Source of the DNA: Paracoccus aminovorans
Lineage (GTDB): Bacteria > Pseudomonadota > Alphaproteobacteria > Rhodobacterales > Rhodobacteraceae
Assembly (NCBI RefSeq): GCF_900005615.1
Contig: NZ_LN832559.1
Location: 588,837 to 652,836 of the forward strand
Direction: 5' to 3'
DNA length: 64,000 nucleotides
Shown here: positions 1 through 19,711 of the stretch, in pieces
How positions within the stretch are numbered: the first letter of the stretch is position 1
How the letters are laid out: the number at the start of each line of letters is the position of its first letter
Program-made: the position numbers and the translations under genes
Notes under the pieces: model-generated
What the model saw: only the letters and a program-made list of their open reading frames with translations
Told to the model about the DNA's origin: nothing
Database searches by the model: none

Positions 1-124
1 TTCGACCGCCGCGCAGTAAGCGGCAAGAATTTCGCCGGCGTCCTTCGACGGGGGCCGACGGATGGCGGGGCAGCGATGCTCCGTCCTGTCCGAGACGGAG
101 GGTGCGGGGCCTGCCCCGCTTAAT
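1..124. other. Upstream intergenic with two hairpins
   Basis: No coding sequence is recognisable at the left edge. Two inverted repeats are visible: CTCCGTC/GACGGAG at 79-100, and GCGGGG/CCCCGC with loop CCTG at 104-119. The second is followed by only two T residues, so it is a weak intrinsic-terminator candidate for whatever gene (rplA would be expected) lies to the left. This is inference from position only. Confidence 0.4.
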
Positions 125-262
125 CGTCCTTCCTGAGATGGGATCAAGACCATTTTCCGAGGGTTTCTTCGGGGGATCTTGGACCGTCACGGACCCATTC
201 CTGCCGCTGTTCTGGCGGCAGGGAAGTGAGAGCCGGGGGGAAACCCCCATACTTGGAGTGAA
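125..262 (+). promoter_or_regulatory. Probable ribosomal protein L10 leader
   Basis: The 5' region of rplJ contains an 8-bp stem at 200-207/215-222 (CCTGCCGC/GCGGCAGG). It is followed by GGAAGTGAGAGCC and a G5/C5 hairpin with a GAAA loop at 235-248. L10 leaders are known to bind the L10(L12)4 complex and repress rplJL translation. This arrangement of stem, purine-rich internal loop and second stem fits that role. A covariance-model match would settle it. Confidence 0.55.
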
Positions 263-265
263 ACC

Positions 266-781
266 GTGGATAGAGCGCAGAAAGAGCAATTGGTCGAGGA
301 ACTCGGCCAGATCTTTGAAGCCTCTGGCGTCGTGGTGGTTGCCCGCTACGAGGGGATGACGGTTGCCGAAATGCAGGACCTGCGCGCGCAGATGCGCGAA
401 GCTGGCGGGTCCGTTCGCGTTGCCAAGAACAGGCTCGCCAAGATCGCCCTGGATGGAAAGCCTTGCGCCAGCATCGCCGACTATCTGACGGGCATGACCG
501 TGCTCGCCTTTTCCGACGATCCCGTGGCTGCTGCCAAGGTCGCGGACAAATACGCCAAGGGGAACGACAAGTTCGTGATCCTGGGCGGTGCGATGGGCGA
601 CACGGCGCTTGACCCGGCCGGTGTGAAAGCCGTGGCCCAGATGCCGTCGCGCGAGGAGCTTATCGCTTCGATCGTGTCCTGCATCGGTGCCCCTGCTGCG
701 AACATCGCGGGCGCGATCGGCGCACCTGCTTCCAACATCGCGGGCATCCTTACGACTCTGGAAGAGCGCGAGGCCGCTTGA
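266..781 (+). CDS. rplJ: 50S ribosomal protein L10
   Basis: L10 forms the base of the ribosomal stalk and anchors L7/L12 dimers on the 50S subunit. The 171-residue protein begins [13 protein letters not shown], has the conserved [12 protein letters not shown] stretch in its N-terminal rRNA-binding half, and ends in an Ala-rich helical tail for L12 binding. The start is GTG at 266, preceded by GGAG at 253-256 with nine bases of spacing. Length matches the family. It is the first gene of the rplJ-rplL-rpoB-rpoC cluster and probably autoregulated through the leader at about 125-262. Confidence 0.97.
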   Translation: MDRAQKEQLVEELGQIFEASGVVVVARYEGMTVAEMQDLRAQMREAGGSVRVAKNRLAKIALDGKPCASIADYLTGMTVLAFSDDPVAAAKVADKYAKGNDKFVILGGAMGDTALDPAGVKAVAQMPSREELIASIVSCIGAPAANIAGAIGAPASNIAGILTTLEEREAA

Positions 782-794
782 GGCAATCCCGTCC

Positions 795-818
795 CGTCGT
801 GGGGTTGAAACCCCGACG
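795..818 (+). promoter_or_regulatory. Hairpin between rplJ and rplL
   Basis: CGTC-GT-GGGG, loop TTGAAA, CCCC-GACG forms a bulged stem-loop in the 66-base rplJ-rplL gap. There is no U-tract, so it is more likely a processing or translation-modulating structure than a terminator. L7/L12 is needed in four or more copies per L10, so uncoupled expression is expected here. Confidence 0.45.
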
Positions 819-847
819 TTGGAACACTTAATGGAAAGAACGGAAAA

Positions 848-1219
848 ATGGCTGACCTGAAAAAACTCGCCGAAGAAATCGTGGGCCTGACCCTGCTGGA
901 AGCCCAGGAACTGAAGACCATCCTGAAAGACGAATACGGCATCGAGCCGGCCGCCGGTGGCGCCGTCATGGTTGCCGGCCCGGCCGCGGCCGCCGAAGCC
1001 GTCGAAGAGAAGACCGAATTCGACGTCGTCCTGACCGACGCCGGCGCCAACAAGATCAACGTGATCAAGGAAGTGCGCGCGATCACCGGCCTGGGCCTGA
1101 AAGAAGCCAAGGACCTGGTGGAAGCCGGCGGCAAGGTCAAGGAAGGCGCCTCGAAAGGCGACGCCGAAGAAATGAAGAAAAAGCTCGAAGCGGCTGGCGC
1201 CAAGGTCGAGCTGAAGTAA
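848..1219 (+). CDS. rplL: 50S ribosomal protein L7/L12
   Basis: This is the stalk protein that recruits and stimulates translational GTPases. The 123 residues show the N-terminal dimerisation helix ([20 protein letters not shown]), an Ala-rich hinge near residues 38-55, and the C-terminal factor-binding domain with [20 protein letters not shown] and the closing GAKVELK. An A-rich ribosome-binding region (GGAAAGAACGGAAAA) precedes ATG. It sits between rplJ and rpoB in the usual order and is certainly co-transcribed with rplJ. Confidence 0.98.
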   Translation: MADLKKLAEEIVGLTLLEAQELKTILKDEYGIEPAAGGAVMVAGPAAAAEAVEEKTEFDVVLTDAGANKINVIKEVRAITGLGLKEAKDLVEAGGKVKEGASKGDAEEMKKKLEAAGAKVELK

Positions 1220-1267
1220 TCGGGCCTGCACCGGATGGTGCGCGCCGATTGATTTCGGAAGAAAATG

Positions 1268-1297
1268 GCAGGGTCCGGGGGTTCTCCCGGTCCCTGC
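1268..1297 (+). promoter_or_regulatory. Strong hairpin between rplL and rpoB
   Basis: GCAGGG-T-CCGGG, loop GGTTCT, CCCGG-T-CCCTGC is an 11-bp stem with one T-T mismatch. No U-run follows. In other bacteria the rplL-rpoB gap carries an attenuator and RNase processing site, and this hairpin is the likely counterpart. The 266-base gap contains no other clear element. Confidence 0.5.
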
Positions 1298-1485
1298 CGA
1301 ACCTGTCTTGAAGGACGGTTTTCGGCCGCGGGCCATGACCAGACCTTCCTTCAGGGCATGTTCGGGGTTCGGGAGCGGCGCGGTGGGACGCGCGGCACGA
1401 ATTGGACCCCGCCCCTCATTCGCCGCCTCGCGCCGGTCGGGCCCCGACGACCGCCGCAAGCGAAAGACGAAAGGTAAGACCCTCT

Positions 1486-5634
<4,149 letters not shown>

Positions 5635-5647
5635 GCATCGGTCCCGG

Positions 5648-5667
5648 GGGTGCGCTTCAGCGCACCC
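5648..5667 (+). promoter_or_regulatory. Perfect hairpin between rpoB and rpoC
   Basis: GGGTGCGC-TTCA-GCGCACCC is a perfect 8-bp stem with a tetraloop, 13 bases after the rpoB stop. No U-tract follows, so it probably acts in RNA processing or stability rather than termination. Confidence 0.5.
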
Positions 5668-5714
5668 TGCGGCCGTGCCGCCCGTTCCCCCGCGCCCCTC
5701 ATTAGGATTTGAAA

Positions 5715-9920
<4,206 letters not shown>

Positions 9921-9940
9921 TCGCCTGAACCATGACAACG

Positions 9941-9966
9941 AAAGGCCCGGCATCAGCCGGGCCTTT
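9941..9966 (+). terminator. Intrinsic terminator after rpoC
   Basis: AAAGGCCCGGC-ATCA-GCCGGGCCTTT is a perfect 11-bp stem with a four-base loop that runs into TTTT, 20 bases after the rpoC stop. This is a textbook intrinsic terminator. Confidence 0.93.
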
Positions 9967-10035
9967 TGCATTTCTCCGTTAACGTTCCCTCAGCCATTTG
10001 CCGTCAGACCGGAGCAAACATGGAAGGATCGAGCG

Positions 10036-10506
10036 ATGCGATTTGCGGGAAATGTCATCTGGTTCGTGCTGGGCGGCTGGTATACGGGCCTGCTGTGGCT
10101 GATCGGTGCGGCGGTGTTCGCGATCTCGATCATCGGGCTGCCACTGACCCGCGCCGCGATCGAGATGGCCAGGATGTCGGCTTGGCCCTTCGGCGAGGAG
10201 GTGGTCCATGTCCGCGATCTGGACCGCAAGGGCTGACGGCGACCACCGCCGCGACCGGCACCATCGGCTTCGTCTTTCAACCTGCTCTGGGCGGCGACAT
10301 TCGGCATTGCGCTGTTCCTGGCCTATCTGCTTGCCGGCGTGTTGTGCTGCCTGACCGTCATCGGCATCTCCTTCGGCCTGCAAGGCTTCAAGCTGGCGGC
10401 GATTTCCATATGGCCGGTCGGTCGCCGCGTCGTGCCGGTCGAGGCCGCGCGCATGGTGCGTGACGAAAGGGCCGCGGACCTGCTGGCGTCGTATCGCGGG
10501 GTCTAA
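10036..10506 (+). pseudogene. YccF-family membrane protein, two compensating indels
   Basis: YccF proteins carry two copies of a short membrane domain. The first copy (MRFAGNVIWFVLGGWY ... IIGLPL ... WPFGEEVV) reads to a TGA at 10234-10236. The second copy (FNLLWAATFGIALF ... TVIGISFG ... WPVGRRVVPVE) reads in the same frame from about 10276 to the TAA at 10504. The linker LTATTAATGTIGFVF makes sense only in the next frame. So one base is missing near 10233 and one extra base is present near 10275 in GTCTTTCAAC. Both indels lie in short homopolymers. This could be a real double mutation or two sequencing errors; if corrected, the protein is about 156 residues and intact. Confidence 0.7.
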
Positions 10507-10564
10507 ACAGCACTGGCTTTTTCCCTGCGGGCTTTTTAGGCATGGATAAAAGGCCGGGGTTTCA

Positions 10565-11506
10565 ATGCGCGCACCGCTCAGTTCCGTAGACCGGCCGGTC
10601 AGGTCTGCCCCGGTCTCTGCCGCGCTGCAAGCCAGCCCCGCGGACAACCTGCGGGGCACCTTGCTGATGATCCTCAGCATGGCGGCCTTTACCTGCAACG
10701 ACGCCGTGATGAAGACGGTGACGCAGAGCCTGCCGCTTTACGAATCGGTGGCGATCCGCGGCGCCATGGTGCTGGCGCTGATGCTGGCGGTGGCGCGGGC
10801 GCAGGGCGGTTTGCGGCTGCGGGTGCCGCGGCGCGACCTGGGGCCGCTGCTGCTGCGCAGCAGTGCCGATGTCGTCTCGACCTTGCTCTACCTTCTGGCG
10901 CTGCGGCAGATGGCCCTGGCCGACCTGTCGGCGATCATGCAGGCCTTGCCGCTGGCGGTGACGCTGACCGCGGCGCTGTTCTTTGGCGAGCGGCTGGGAT
11001 GGCGGCGGCTTCTGGCCATCGGGGTGGGCTTTGTCGGCGTGATGCTGATCCTGCGCCCCGGAACCGGTGCGTTCGATGTCTGGTCGGTTCTGGCGCTGGC
11101 GGCGATGCTGCTGATCGTGTTGCGCGACATGGCGACGCGGCTGTTTTCGGTCGGGGTCGGCTCTTCGACCGTGGCCTTCTATGCGGCGCTGACGGTGATG
11201 CTCTCGGGCTTCGTCATGGCAGGGTCCGAGGCCTGGCGCATGCCGAGCGGCGGGGAGTTCGCGCTGTTGCTGCTGTCGGCGGCGTTCCTGGCCGTGGGCT
11301 ATCTGACCGCGGTGGCGACCATGCGCGTGGGCGAGATTTCCTTCGTCGCGCCGTTTCGCTATACCTCGCTGGTCTGGGCGATCCTGCTGGGGCTGCTGGT
11401 CTTCGGCGATTGGCCGGACCTGTGGACCTGGGCGGGATCGGCGCTGGTGGTGGGCGCGGGCATCTATACGATCCTGCGCGAACGGAAAGTCGGAGGAACG
11501 TCCTGA
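10565..11506 (+). CDS. EamA/DMT-superfamily transporter
   Basis: A 313-residue inner-membrane protein with about ten hydrophobic segments arranged as two EamA repeats. Typical stretches are GTLLMILSMAAFTCNDAVMK near the start and VAPFRYTSLVWAILLGLLVFGDWP near the end of repeat two. Family members export metabolites; the substrate cannot be told from sequence. Its TGA overlaps the ATG of the next gene by one base, so the two are translationally coupled. Confidence 0.88.
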   Translation: MRAPLSSVDRPVRSAPVSAALQASPADNLRGTLLMILSMAAFTCNDAVMKTVTQSLPLYESVAIRGAMVLALMLAVARAQGGLRLRVPRRDLGPLLLRSSADVVSTLLYLLALRQMALADLSAIMQALPLAVTLTAALFFGERLGWRRLLAIGVGFVGVMLILRPGTGAFDVWSVLALAAMLLIVLRDMATRLFSVGVGSSTVAFYAALTVMLSGFVMAGSEAWRMPSGGEFALLLLSAAFLAVGYLTAVATMRVGEISFVAPFRYTSLVWAILLGLLVFGDWPDLWTWAGSALVVGAGIYTILRERKVGGTS

Positions 11507-12327
11507 TGCGCGTGCAGATGCTGGGCCTGTGCCGCTTTTCCTATCTGGGCGGGCGCGGTTTCCAGGTCGCGCACGAGACGCTGGCGCAGCGCCGCGCCTT
11601 TCTCTACGACCCGGCGCGGCTGGCGCGGCGCTGGTTCTGGTTCCAGAACGTCGCCCTGCCGGCCTGGCTGGCGCAGAAGGATCCCGATTTCACCCTGGTG
11701 CTGATGACCGGCCCCGACCTGCCCGAGCCCTGGCTGTCGCGTCTGCACGAATTGACCGAAATCCTGCCGCAGCTGCGGCTGGCGCTGGTGCCGCCGATGG
11801 AGAAGCATATCGACGCCTGCATGGCCGCCGTGGCGCCGCATATCGATCCGGATGCCGATGTGGTCGGGCATTTCCGGCATGACGACGACGATGCGGTGGC
11901 CGTCGACTTCATTCGCGACGCGCGTCGCGATTTTGCGCGGATGAAGCCGCTGTGGCGGCAGAACCGCCGGCTGTCCTGCGACTATGCGCGGGGCGCGGTG
12001 CTGCGCGCCGGGCCGGGCGGCATCGAAGCCGAGATGCGCATCATCCACAATGCCAGCGCCGCGCTGACCATCTTCCTGCCGCCCGATGCCGGACGCTGCG
12101 TGCTGCATTTCCCGCATTTCAAGGTCAACCTGTCCATGCCCGGCGTGACGCTGGCCGGCAAGCCGATGTATGTGCGCATGCTGCACGAGGACAACGACTC
12201 GGGCGCGGTGGGCGCGGGCTATGCGGTGGAAGGGCAGGGCGAGGACATCGAGGGGCTGCTGGCCCGGCGCTTCCGCATCGACCTGCCGGGGCTCGCCACC
12301 GGGGCGCGGGCGCTGCCCCCGGCCTGA
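11506..12327 (+). CDS. Putative rhamnosyltransferase-like glycosyltransferase
   Basis: 273 residues, start ATG overlapping the upstream stop, with CGGAGGA about ten bases upstream. The protein opens [16 protein letters not shown] and carries an acidic [15 protein letters not shown] stretch near residues 125-139 that resembles the metal/nucleotide-sugar site of Rhamno_transf-type (GT-A-like) proteins. A FHIPH-like [12 protein letters not shown] segment follows. The donor and acceptor are unknown. Coupling to the EamA exporter hints at a shared envelope-sugar or export role, but that is only inference. Confidence 0.7.
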   Translation: MRVQMLGLCRFSYLGGRGFQVAHETLAQRRAFLYDPARLARRWFWFQNVALPAWLAQKDPDFTLVLMTGPDLPEPWLSRLHELTEILPQLRLALVPPMEKHIDACMAAVAPHIDPDADVVGHFRHDDDDAVAVDFIRDARRDFARMKPLWRQNRRLSCDYARGAVLRAGPGGIEAEMRIIHNASAALTIFLPPDAGRCVLHFPHFKVNLSMPGVTLAGKPMYVRMLHEDNDSGAVGAGYAVEGQGEDIEGLLARRFRIDLPGLATGARALPPA

Positions 12328-12354
12328 GGCCGGCGCGGCGCCCGGGGCGCGCTG

Positions 12355-12383
12355 TTGACTCGCCCGGGGATTCCCCATATACG
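12355..12383 (+). promoter_or_regulatory. Probable sigma-70 promoter of the str operon
   Basis: TTGACT (12355-12360), a spacer of exactly 17 bases, then TATACG (12378-12383). It lies 28 bases after the preceding gene and about 200 bases ahead of rpsL, leaving a structured leader of roughly 200 bases. No other candidate of this quality is visible in the gap. Confidence 0.72.
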
Positions 12384-12593
12384 CCGCACACCCGACAGGA
12401 GACTGCCGGGTGCCCAGGGCCCTTACCGGTCACGATCCGGGCCGGAACCGCCCCGATCCTCTGGAAATCACCCGTCCCGCCCCCAGTCCGGGGACAGGAT
12501 GGGTCGTGGCGTTTCACGATTCGCGTGATTCGCTGTCGAGAAGTGGCGCAGCCGATGGTTGCGAGTATTGACGAAAGCAAGACGGGGAACCGA

Positions 12594-12965
12594 ATGCCGA
12601 CGATCCAACAGCTGATCCGCAAACCGCGGCAGCCCAAGGTGCAGCGCTCGAAGTCGCAGCACCTTCAATCCTGCCCGCAGAAGCGGGGCGTATGCACGCG
12701 CGTCTATACCACGACGCCGAAGAAACCGAACTCCGCCATGCGGAAGGTCGCCAAGGTGCGCCTGACGAATGGCTTCGAGGTCATCTCCTACATCCCGGGC
12801 GAAAAGCACAACCTGCAGGAACACAGCGTCGTGCTGATCCGCGGCGGCCGGGTGAAAGACCTTCCGGGTGTCCGTTACCACATCCTGCGCGGTGTTCTGG
12901 ATACCCAGGGCGTCAAAGACCGTCGTCAACGCCGTTCGAAATACGGCGCGAAGCGTCCGAAGTAA
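12594..12965 (+). CDS. rpsL: 30S ribosomal protein S12
   Basis: Decoding-centre protein of the 30S subunit, 123 residues. [12 protein letters not shown] at the start, [16 protein letters not shown] around residues 39-54 and [16 protein letters not shown] near residue 90 are diagnostic. Lysines at the classical streptomycin positions (PKKPNS and the RVKDLPG loop) are unmutated, so the sequence looks drug-sensitive. First gene of rpsL-rpsG-fusA-tuf. An open frame runs upstream from the ATG, but homology and the family start support 12594. Confidence 0.98.
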   Translation: MPTIQQLIRKPRQPKVQRSKSQHLQSCPQKRGVCTRVYTTTPKKPNSAMRKVAKVRLTNGFEVISYIPGEKHNLQEHSVVLIRGGRVKDLPGVRYHILRGVLDTQGVKDRRQRRSKYGAKRPK

Positions 12966-13448
<483 letters not shown>

Positions 13449-13466
13449 CCGGAAGGAAGGCCCTTT

Positions 13467-15590
13467 ATGGCACGCGAATATCCGCTGGAGCGTTACCGGA
13501 ACTTCGGGATCATGGCCCATATCGACGCGGGCAAGACCACGACGACCGAGCGCATCCTGTTCTACACCGGCAAGAACCACAAGATGGGCGAGACGCACGA
13601 AGGTGCGTCCACCATGGACTGGATGGAACAGGAAGCCGAGCGCGGCATCACCATCACCTCGGCGGCGACCACCACCTTCTGGCAGAAGCACGAGGACTCG
13701 GACTACGAGATCGATCCCTCGCAGCGCAACCGCTTCAACATCATCGACACCCCCGGCCACGTCGACTTCACCATCGAGGTCGAGCGTTCGCTGGCCGTGC
13801 TTGACGGCGCGATCTGCCTGCTGGACGGCAACGCCGGGGTCGAGCCGCAGACCGAAACCGTCTGGCGCCAGGCCGACCGCTACAAGGTTCCGCGGATCGT
13901 CTTCGTCAACAAGATGGACAAGATCGGCGCCGATTTCTTCAAATGCGTCGCTATGATCAAGGACCGCACTGGCGGCACCCCCTGCCCGATCGCCCTGCCG
14001 ATCGGCGCCGAGGACAAGCTGGAAGGCATCGTCGACCTGATCAAGATGGAAGAATGGGTCTGGATCGGTGAGGATCTGGGCGCCAGCTGGATCCGTCAGC
14101 CCATCCGTGCCGATCTTCAGGACGTCGCCGAAGAATGGCGCGGCAAGATGATCGAGCTTGCCGTCGAACAGGACGACGACGCGATGGAAGCCTATCTTGA
14201 AGGCAACGAGCCCGACGAGGCGACCCTGCGCAAACTGATCCGCAAGGGCACGCTGTCGCTGTCCTTCTTCCCGGTCATGGCCGGCTCGGCGTTCAAGAAC
14301 AAGGGCGTGCAGCCGCTGCTGAACGCCGTCGTGGACTTCCTGCCGGCGCCGACCGACGTTCCCGCCTACATGGGCTTCGCCCCAGGCGATGAAACGGAAG
14401 AGCGCAACATCGCCCGCCACGCCTCGGACGCGGATCCGTTCTCGGGACTGGCGTTCAAGATCATGAACGACCCCTTCGTTGGCTCGCTGACCTTCACGCG
14501 CATCTATTCGGGCGCGCTGAAGAAGGGTGACCAGATGATGAACTCGACCAAGGGCAAGCGCGAGCGCGTCGGCCGGATGATGGTGATGCACGCCATCAAC
14601 CGCGAAGAGATCGACGAAGCCTTTGCCGGCGACATCATCGCGCTGGCCGGTCTGAAGGACACCACCACGGGCGACACCCTGTGCGATCCGGCCAAGCCGG
14701 TGGTCCTGGAAACCATGACCTTCCCCGAGCCGGTGATCGAGATCGCCGTCGAGCCGAAGTCGAAGGCCGACCAGGAGAAGATGGGCCTCGCCCTGCAGCG
14801 CCTGTCCGCCGAAGACCCGTCCTTCCGCGTCGAGACCGACATCGAGTCGGGCCAGACCATCATGAAGGGCATGGGCGAACTTCACCTCGACATCCTCGTG
14901 GATCGCATGAAGCGCGAGTTCAAGGTCGAGGCGAACATCGGCGCGCCGCAGGTGGCCTATCGCGAGACCATCTCGCGCGAAGCCGAGATCGACTACACGC
15001 ACAAGAAACAGACCGGCGGTACCGGCCAGTTCGCGCGCGTCAAGCTGGTCATCACCCCGACCGAGCCGGGCGAGGGCTACTCGTTCGAATCGAAGATCGT
15101 GGGCGGTGCGGTGCCCAAGGAATACATTCCGGGCGTCGAAAAGGGCATCAAGTCCGTCATGGACTCGGGCCCGCTGGCCGGCTTCCCGGTGATCGACTTC
15201 AAGGTGGCGCTGATCGACGGTGCCTTCCACGACGTCGACTCCTCGGTCCTGGCCTTCGAGATCGCCGCGCGTGCCGCCATGCGCGAAGGTCTGAAGAAAG
15301 CCGGCGCCAAGCTGCTCGAGCCGATCATGCGCGTGGAAGTCGTGACGCCGGAAGAATACACCGGTTCGATCATCGGCGACCTGACCAGCCGTCGCGGCAT
15401 GGTGCGCGGCCAGGATACCCGCGGCAACGCCAACGTCATCGATGCGATGGTGCCGCTGGCCAACATGTTCGGCTATATCAACAACCTGCGCTCGATGTCC
15501 TCGGGCCGGGCGGTGTTCACGATGCAGTTCGACCATTACGAGGCCGTGCCGCAGAACATCTCGGACGAGATCCAAAAGAAATACGCCTGA
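13467..15590 (+). CDS. fusA: Elongation factor G
   Basis: Translocation GTPase, 707 residues. G-domain motifs are clear: [12 protein letters not shown] (G1, about residues 17-28), DTPGHVDF (G3) and NKMDK (G4). Later domains show [18 protein letters not shown] and the domain IV region [22 protein letters not shown] precedes the ATG. Length and motif order match EF-G1 rather than EF-G2. It lies between rpsG and tuf in the standard str operon order. Confidence 0.98.
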   Translation: MAREYPLERYRNFGIMAHIDAGKTTTTERILFYTGKNHKMGETHEGASTMDWMEQEAERGITITSAATTTFWQKHEDSDYEIDPSQRNRFNIIDTPGHVDFTIEVERSLAVLDGAICLLDGNAGVEPQTETVWRQADRYKVPRIVFVNKMDKIGADFFKCVAMIKDRTGGTPCPIALPIGAEDKLEGIVDLIKMEEWVWIGEDLGASWIRQPIRADLQDVAEEWRGKMIELAVEQDDDAMEAYLEGNEPDEATLRKLIRKGTLSLSFFPVMAGSAFKNKGVQPLLNAVVDFLPAPTDVPAYMGFAPGDETEERNIARHASDADPFSGLAFKIMNDPFVGSLTFTRIYSGALKKGDQMMNSTKGKRERVGRMMVMHAINREEIDEAFAGDIIALAGLKDTTTGDTLCDPAKPVVLETMTFPEPVIEIAVEPKSKADQEKMGLALQRLSAEDPSFRVETDIESGQTIMKGMGELHLDILVDRMKREFKVEANIGAPQVAYRETISREAEIDYTHKKQTGGTGQFARVKLVITPTEPGEGYSFESKIVGGAVPKEYIPGVEKGIKSVMDSGPLAGFPVIDFKVALIDGAFHDVDSSVLAFEIAARAAMREGLKKAGAKLLEPIMRVEVVTPEEYTGSIIGDLTSRRGMVRGQDTRGNANVIDAMVPLANMFGYINNLRSMSSGRAVFTMQFDHYEAVPQNISDEIQKKYA

Positions 15591-15597
15591 CCGGGCA

Positions 15598-15617
15598 GGC
15601 GGGGCTTCGGCCCCGCC
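15598..15617 (+). promoter_or_regulatory. UUCG-capped hairpin between fusA and tuf
   Basis: GGCGGGGC-TTCG-GCCCCGCC is a perfect 8-bp stem closed by the very stable UUCG tetraloop, directly after the fusA stop. No U-tract follows. It probably marks partial attenuation or a 3' stabilising end, with tuf translated from a separate ribosome-binding site (AAAGGAG). Confidence 0.55.
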
Positions 15618-15656
15618 GCTCCATGCTAGACACCAAGAATCAAAGGAGCCCTGCTG

Positions 15657-16832
<1,176 letters not shown>

Positions 16833-16921
16833 CGATGCGGGGCGGGGCTGTGGTCCCGCCCGGTCGAGACAGCGCCGGGTGATCCCGGTCCGAGAGATCG
16901 GCGGGATATCGCGGCGGACAG

Positions 16922-16950
16922 GCCCGCTCCGGAAAAGGGGCGGGCTTTTT
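16922..16950 (+). terminator. Intrinsic terminator after tuf
   Basis: GCCCGCTCC, loop GGAAAA, GGGGCGGGC, then TTTTT. The 9-bp stem has one G-T (G-U) pair. It ends the str operon; the IS66 remnant begins within about 30 bases. Confidence 0.88.
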
Positions 16951-16979
16951 GATGTGGGCGGGCAGGGGGCCTGTCGCGC

Positions 16980-18000
16980 GGCTGCGCGCGAGGCCACGCT
17001 CGCCCATGTGCTGGTCAGCAAATATGCGGATCACCTTCCATTATATCGCCAGAGCCAGATCCTCGCGCGGGCCGGCCTTGATCTGCACCGCGCCGTGCTG
17101 GCCGATTGGGTCGGCAAGGCCGCCTTCCACCTGAAGCCGGTGGTGGACCGGCTGGCCGAGCATCTGAAACGATCCGGCAAGCTGTTCATGGACGAAACCA
17201 CCGCCCCGGTGCTGGACCCTGGGCGCGGGACGACCAAGACCGGATATCTCTGAGCGCTCGCCCGCGATGACCGCCCCTGGGGCAGCGAAGACCCGCCCGG
17301 TGTGGTCTACTTCTATGCTCCCGGCCGTGCGGGCGAGAATGCCGAAACCTTCCTCACCGGCTTCGACGGCATCCTGCAAGTCGATGGCTACACCGGCTAC
17401 AACCGGCTGACCAAACCCTCGCGCAAGGGCGGCGCCCCCATTCGGGTGGCCCATTGCTGGGCGCATGCCAGGCGCAAGCTGAAGGAGGTCTTCGACCGCG
17501 ATGGCTCGGAGATTGCCGCCGAGGGCCTGCGCCAGATCGCTGAGATCTATGCCGTCGAGACCGACATCCGCGGCATATCGCCCGGCCAGCGCATGTCCGC
17601 CCGTCAGGCTCGCACTGTGCCGCTGGTGGCAACCTTCGGCGAATGGCTTCAGGCGCAGCGTCGGAAAATCTCCGCCAAATCCCGGCTGGGCGAAAAGCTG
17701 ACCTACATCCATAATCAATGGGATGGGTTGCAGACCTTCCTGACCGACGGCCGCGTCGAGATCGACTCAAACAGAGTTGAAAACCTGATCCGCCCCATCG
17801 CCCTCAATCGCAAGAATGCGCTCTTCGCCGGTCACGACGAAGGCGGTATCGCATGGGGCCGCATCGCCTCCCTCATCGAAACCTGCAAAATCAACGGTGT
17901 CGAGCCCTTCGCATATCTGAGGGCCACCTTGACCGCGATTGCCAACGGCCACCCGCAAAGCCGCATCGACGACCTGCTGCCGTGGAACCTCAGGCCGTAA
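16980..18000 (+). pseudogene. tnpC: IS66 transposase (TnpC) fragment with nonsense codon
   Basis: Reads as IS66 DDE transposase from [20 protein letters not shown] through the catalytic-core segments FMDETTAPVLDPG and VDGYTGYNRLT to the C-terminal LLPWNLRP. An in-frame TGA at 17251-17253 interrupts it (KTGYL*ALARDDRPWG); the family has W there, so TGG to TGA is the simple explanation. With the N-terminal half missing as well, the gene cannot make transposase. No repair frame exists on either side. Confidence 0.85.
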
Positions 18001-18035
18001 AGCCAAACTGACCGTGCTGGCCTGCGACCGCTTAC
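16980..18035 (+). mobile_element. IS66-family remnant, left-truncated
   Basis: The segment holds the 3' half of an IS66 tnpC and a right terminus. The reverse complement of its last bases reads GTAAGCGGTCGC, and the GTAA start is typical of IS66-family inverted repeats. The left end, tnpA, tnpB and the first half of tnpC are missing. Homology begins at about 16980-17000, just past the tuf terminator, so an old deletion joined the element to the str operon end. The left boundary is approximate. Confidence 0.8.
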
Positions 18036-18373
18036 TCATCTCCTGCAAGAAACTTAACTGGCGTGCGGAGCCCCTCCGCCGCATCTTGCCGGATCTTAAC
18101 GACGACAAGCTCAGACGCCCACAATTCGAACAACTGCTCGCGCTCCATCGGAACAAACTGACGTCGAAGCGCTTCGAGCGCAGGCCTGATCCATGGATAG
18201 TCTTCATAGAGCTCTTCGAGCCGACTCCTTGATGCCTGGCGGACCCCGCGATGGCCTGCGGGCAGGAAGGCCTCTTCGACCGAGATCGTTGCATTGGGTT
18301 CGACCCGCGGGGACGGATCGAACGCGGCGATCGCGTCACGGAGAGCTGCGAAATCTGGCTGGATACTGTTCAC
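18032..18373 (-). pseudogene. Third gene of the KGGVGR cassette, cut by IS66
   Basis: A 113-codon remainder starting with GTG at 18373, which overlaps the TGA of the ATPase gene (GTGA coupling). The product (MNSIQPDFAALRDAIAAFDP ... LYEDYPWIRPALEALRRQF) is not recognised. Its TAA stop (18032-18034) lies inside the IS66 terminus GTAAGC, so the insertion supplied the stop and the native C-terminus is lost. The rest of the gene is not found beyond the remnant. It was evidently co-translated with the ATPase. Confidence 0.65.
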
Positions 18374-19711
18374 GCGTTCGGCTCGCTGGTAGAGGCGGAA
18401 GAACTTATCACAGCGTCGAGACCGGACAGGAATTCACGATAAGCCTGTTCGTAAAATTTCTGTGTGAGCTGATCGGCATCGCGGCTTGGGTCGAAATCTA
18501 CGAAGTTTGGACTGAACGGCACAATGAGCGGCCAGTGCGGAGCAGACTCGTCCGAGCGCGCAAAGCGGAGCAATTCGGTTTCTTGAGCGCCGTCGGTTTC
18601 AGCATCGTAGATATGAGCCGAATACAGTTCGTACATATCATCGACAAGTCGCTCCGACACGCTCGCGCCAAGGCTCGCCTTAGCGTAGACTGGCTTGAGC
18701 AGCATCCGCCAATCCGTGTCTCGACCGGCTGCGGTATCGCGTTGTGCAAGCAGCTGGAGCGATGCGAATAGGGCGCGATACCCTTCAATCGTCTGCTTCT
18801 GCGCTGTTCCAAACAAGAGTACTGTTGCTCCCAGCCCCAACACCGCAGGCGCTGCCAGCTCAGAAAGGCACGCACGACTATCGATGAAGACAACATCATA
18901 TTGCTCACTCGCTGTAATGCGGGAGAGCATCCTCGAGATCTGAGCCGCAACCGAAATAGATCGGCCATCTACTACATCTTCGATCATCGCCCGAGAAAGC
19001 TTCGGCAGGATATTTTCCGGCTGATCGTTGGATCTTCGGCCGAGCGCTGGAAGGACGTCAACGCGCCCGCCGCCGCCTTGGGTCAACCCGCTTGTGCCAA
19101 TGAACCGAAACAGGTCTTTTGATCCTCAATGCCGCCGAGGCCATTCTCGACGAGAAAATCAATCGTACCGAAATCCGGCATGCGGTCCGACTCCAGCAAG
19201 AGATCACCTAGCCCCGGCGCTTCCAAGTCAAGATCGACCACAAGCACATTCCGGTTGCGGCGAGCCAGGTCCGCTGCTCCAATCGCTAGTGCCGTTGAGC
19301 GGCCCACGCCTCCTTTAAGGGTTGCGAAAACAATCCGGGGAGGATTGGCAGCACTGGGGCCGGTTCGTCCAGCCACCCCGCGCCCACAACTCGCCGATCG
19401 ATGACCTGGCAAAAATGATTGCCGACTTTGATTGGAAGCCACTCCGGCGCGGCCAGTAAGCGCTCGCTTCCGCTGTCGCCCCGAAAACTGATCGATCGAT
19501 CCGTTCTAGCATAGCTTCCCAGTGCCTCGATCAGTGCGGACCCCAGCTTTTGGCGCTCCGCATCATTTTCGGGTTCTCGCCCTGCAATGAACGTCAGATG
19601 CCCAGAGGCATCGCGAAGCGCCGTTCCTGCTTCGACAAAAGCGCCATCGACAAGGTCAGCGAGTGTAGCGACGAGGACAGAGAGGGAATCGTCGAAACGG
19701 GGTCCAGCCAT
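18370..19711 (-). pseudogene. ParA/MinD-like ATPase with KGGVGR P-loop, frameshifted twice
   Basis: Three consecutive frames together give one protein of about 446 residues. Frame one holds the N-terminal region from MAGPRFDDSLSVLVATL to DEPAPVLP. Frame two holds PRIVFATLKGGVGRSTALAIG and VLVVDLDLEAPGLGD, a deviant Walker A and an A'-like acidic motif. Frame three holds DLFRFIGTSGLTQGGGG, YDVVFIDSRACLSELA (Walker B region) and the C-terminus. The shifts map near 19347 (CTGCCAAT on the coding strand) and 19117-19120 (an A4 run). Adding one base at each restores a single frame. The Arg in KGGVGR replaces the usual Lys of KGGVGKT. The start codon overlaps the stop of an upstream gene. Confidence 0.75.
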
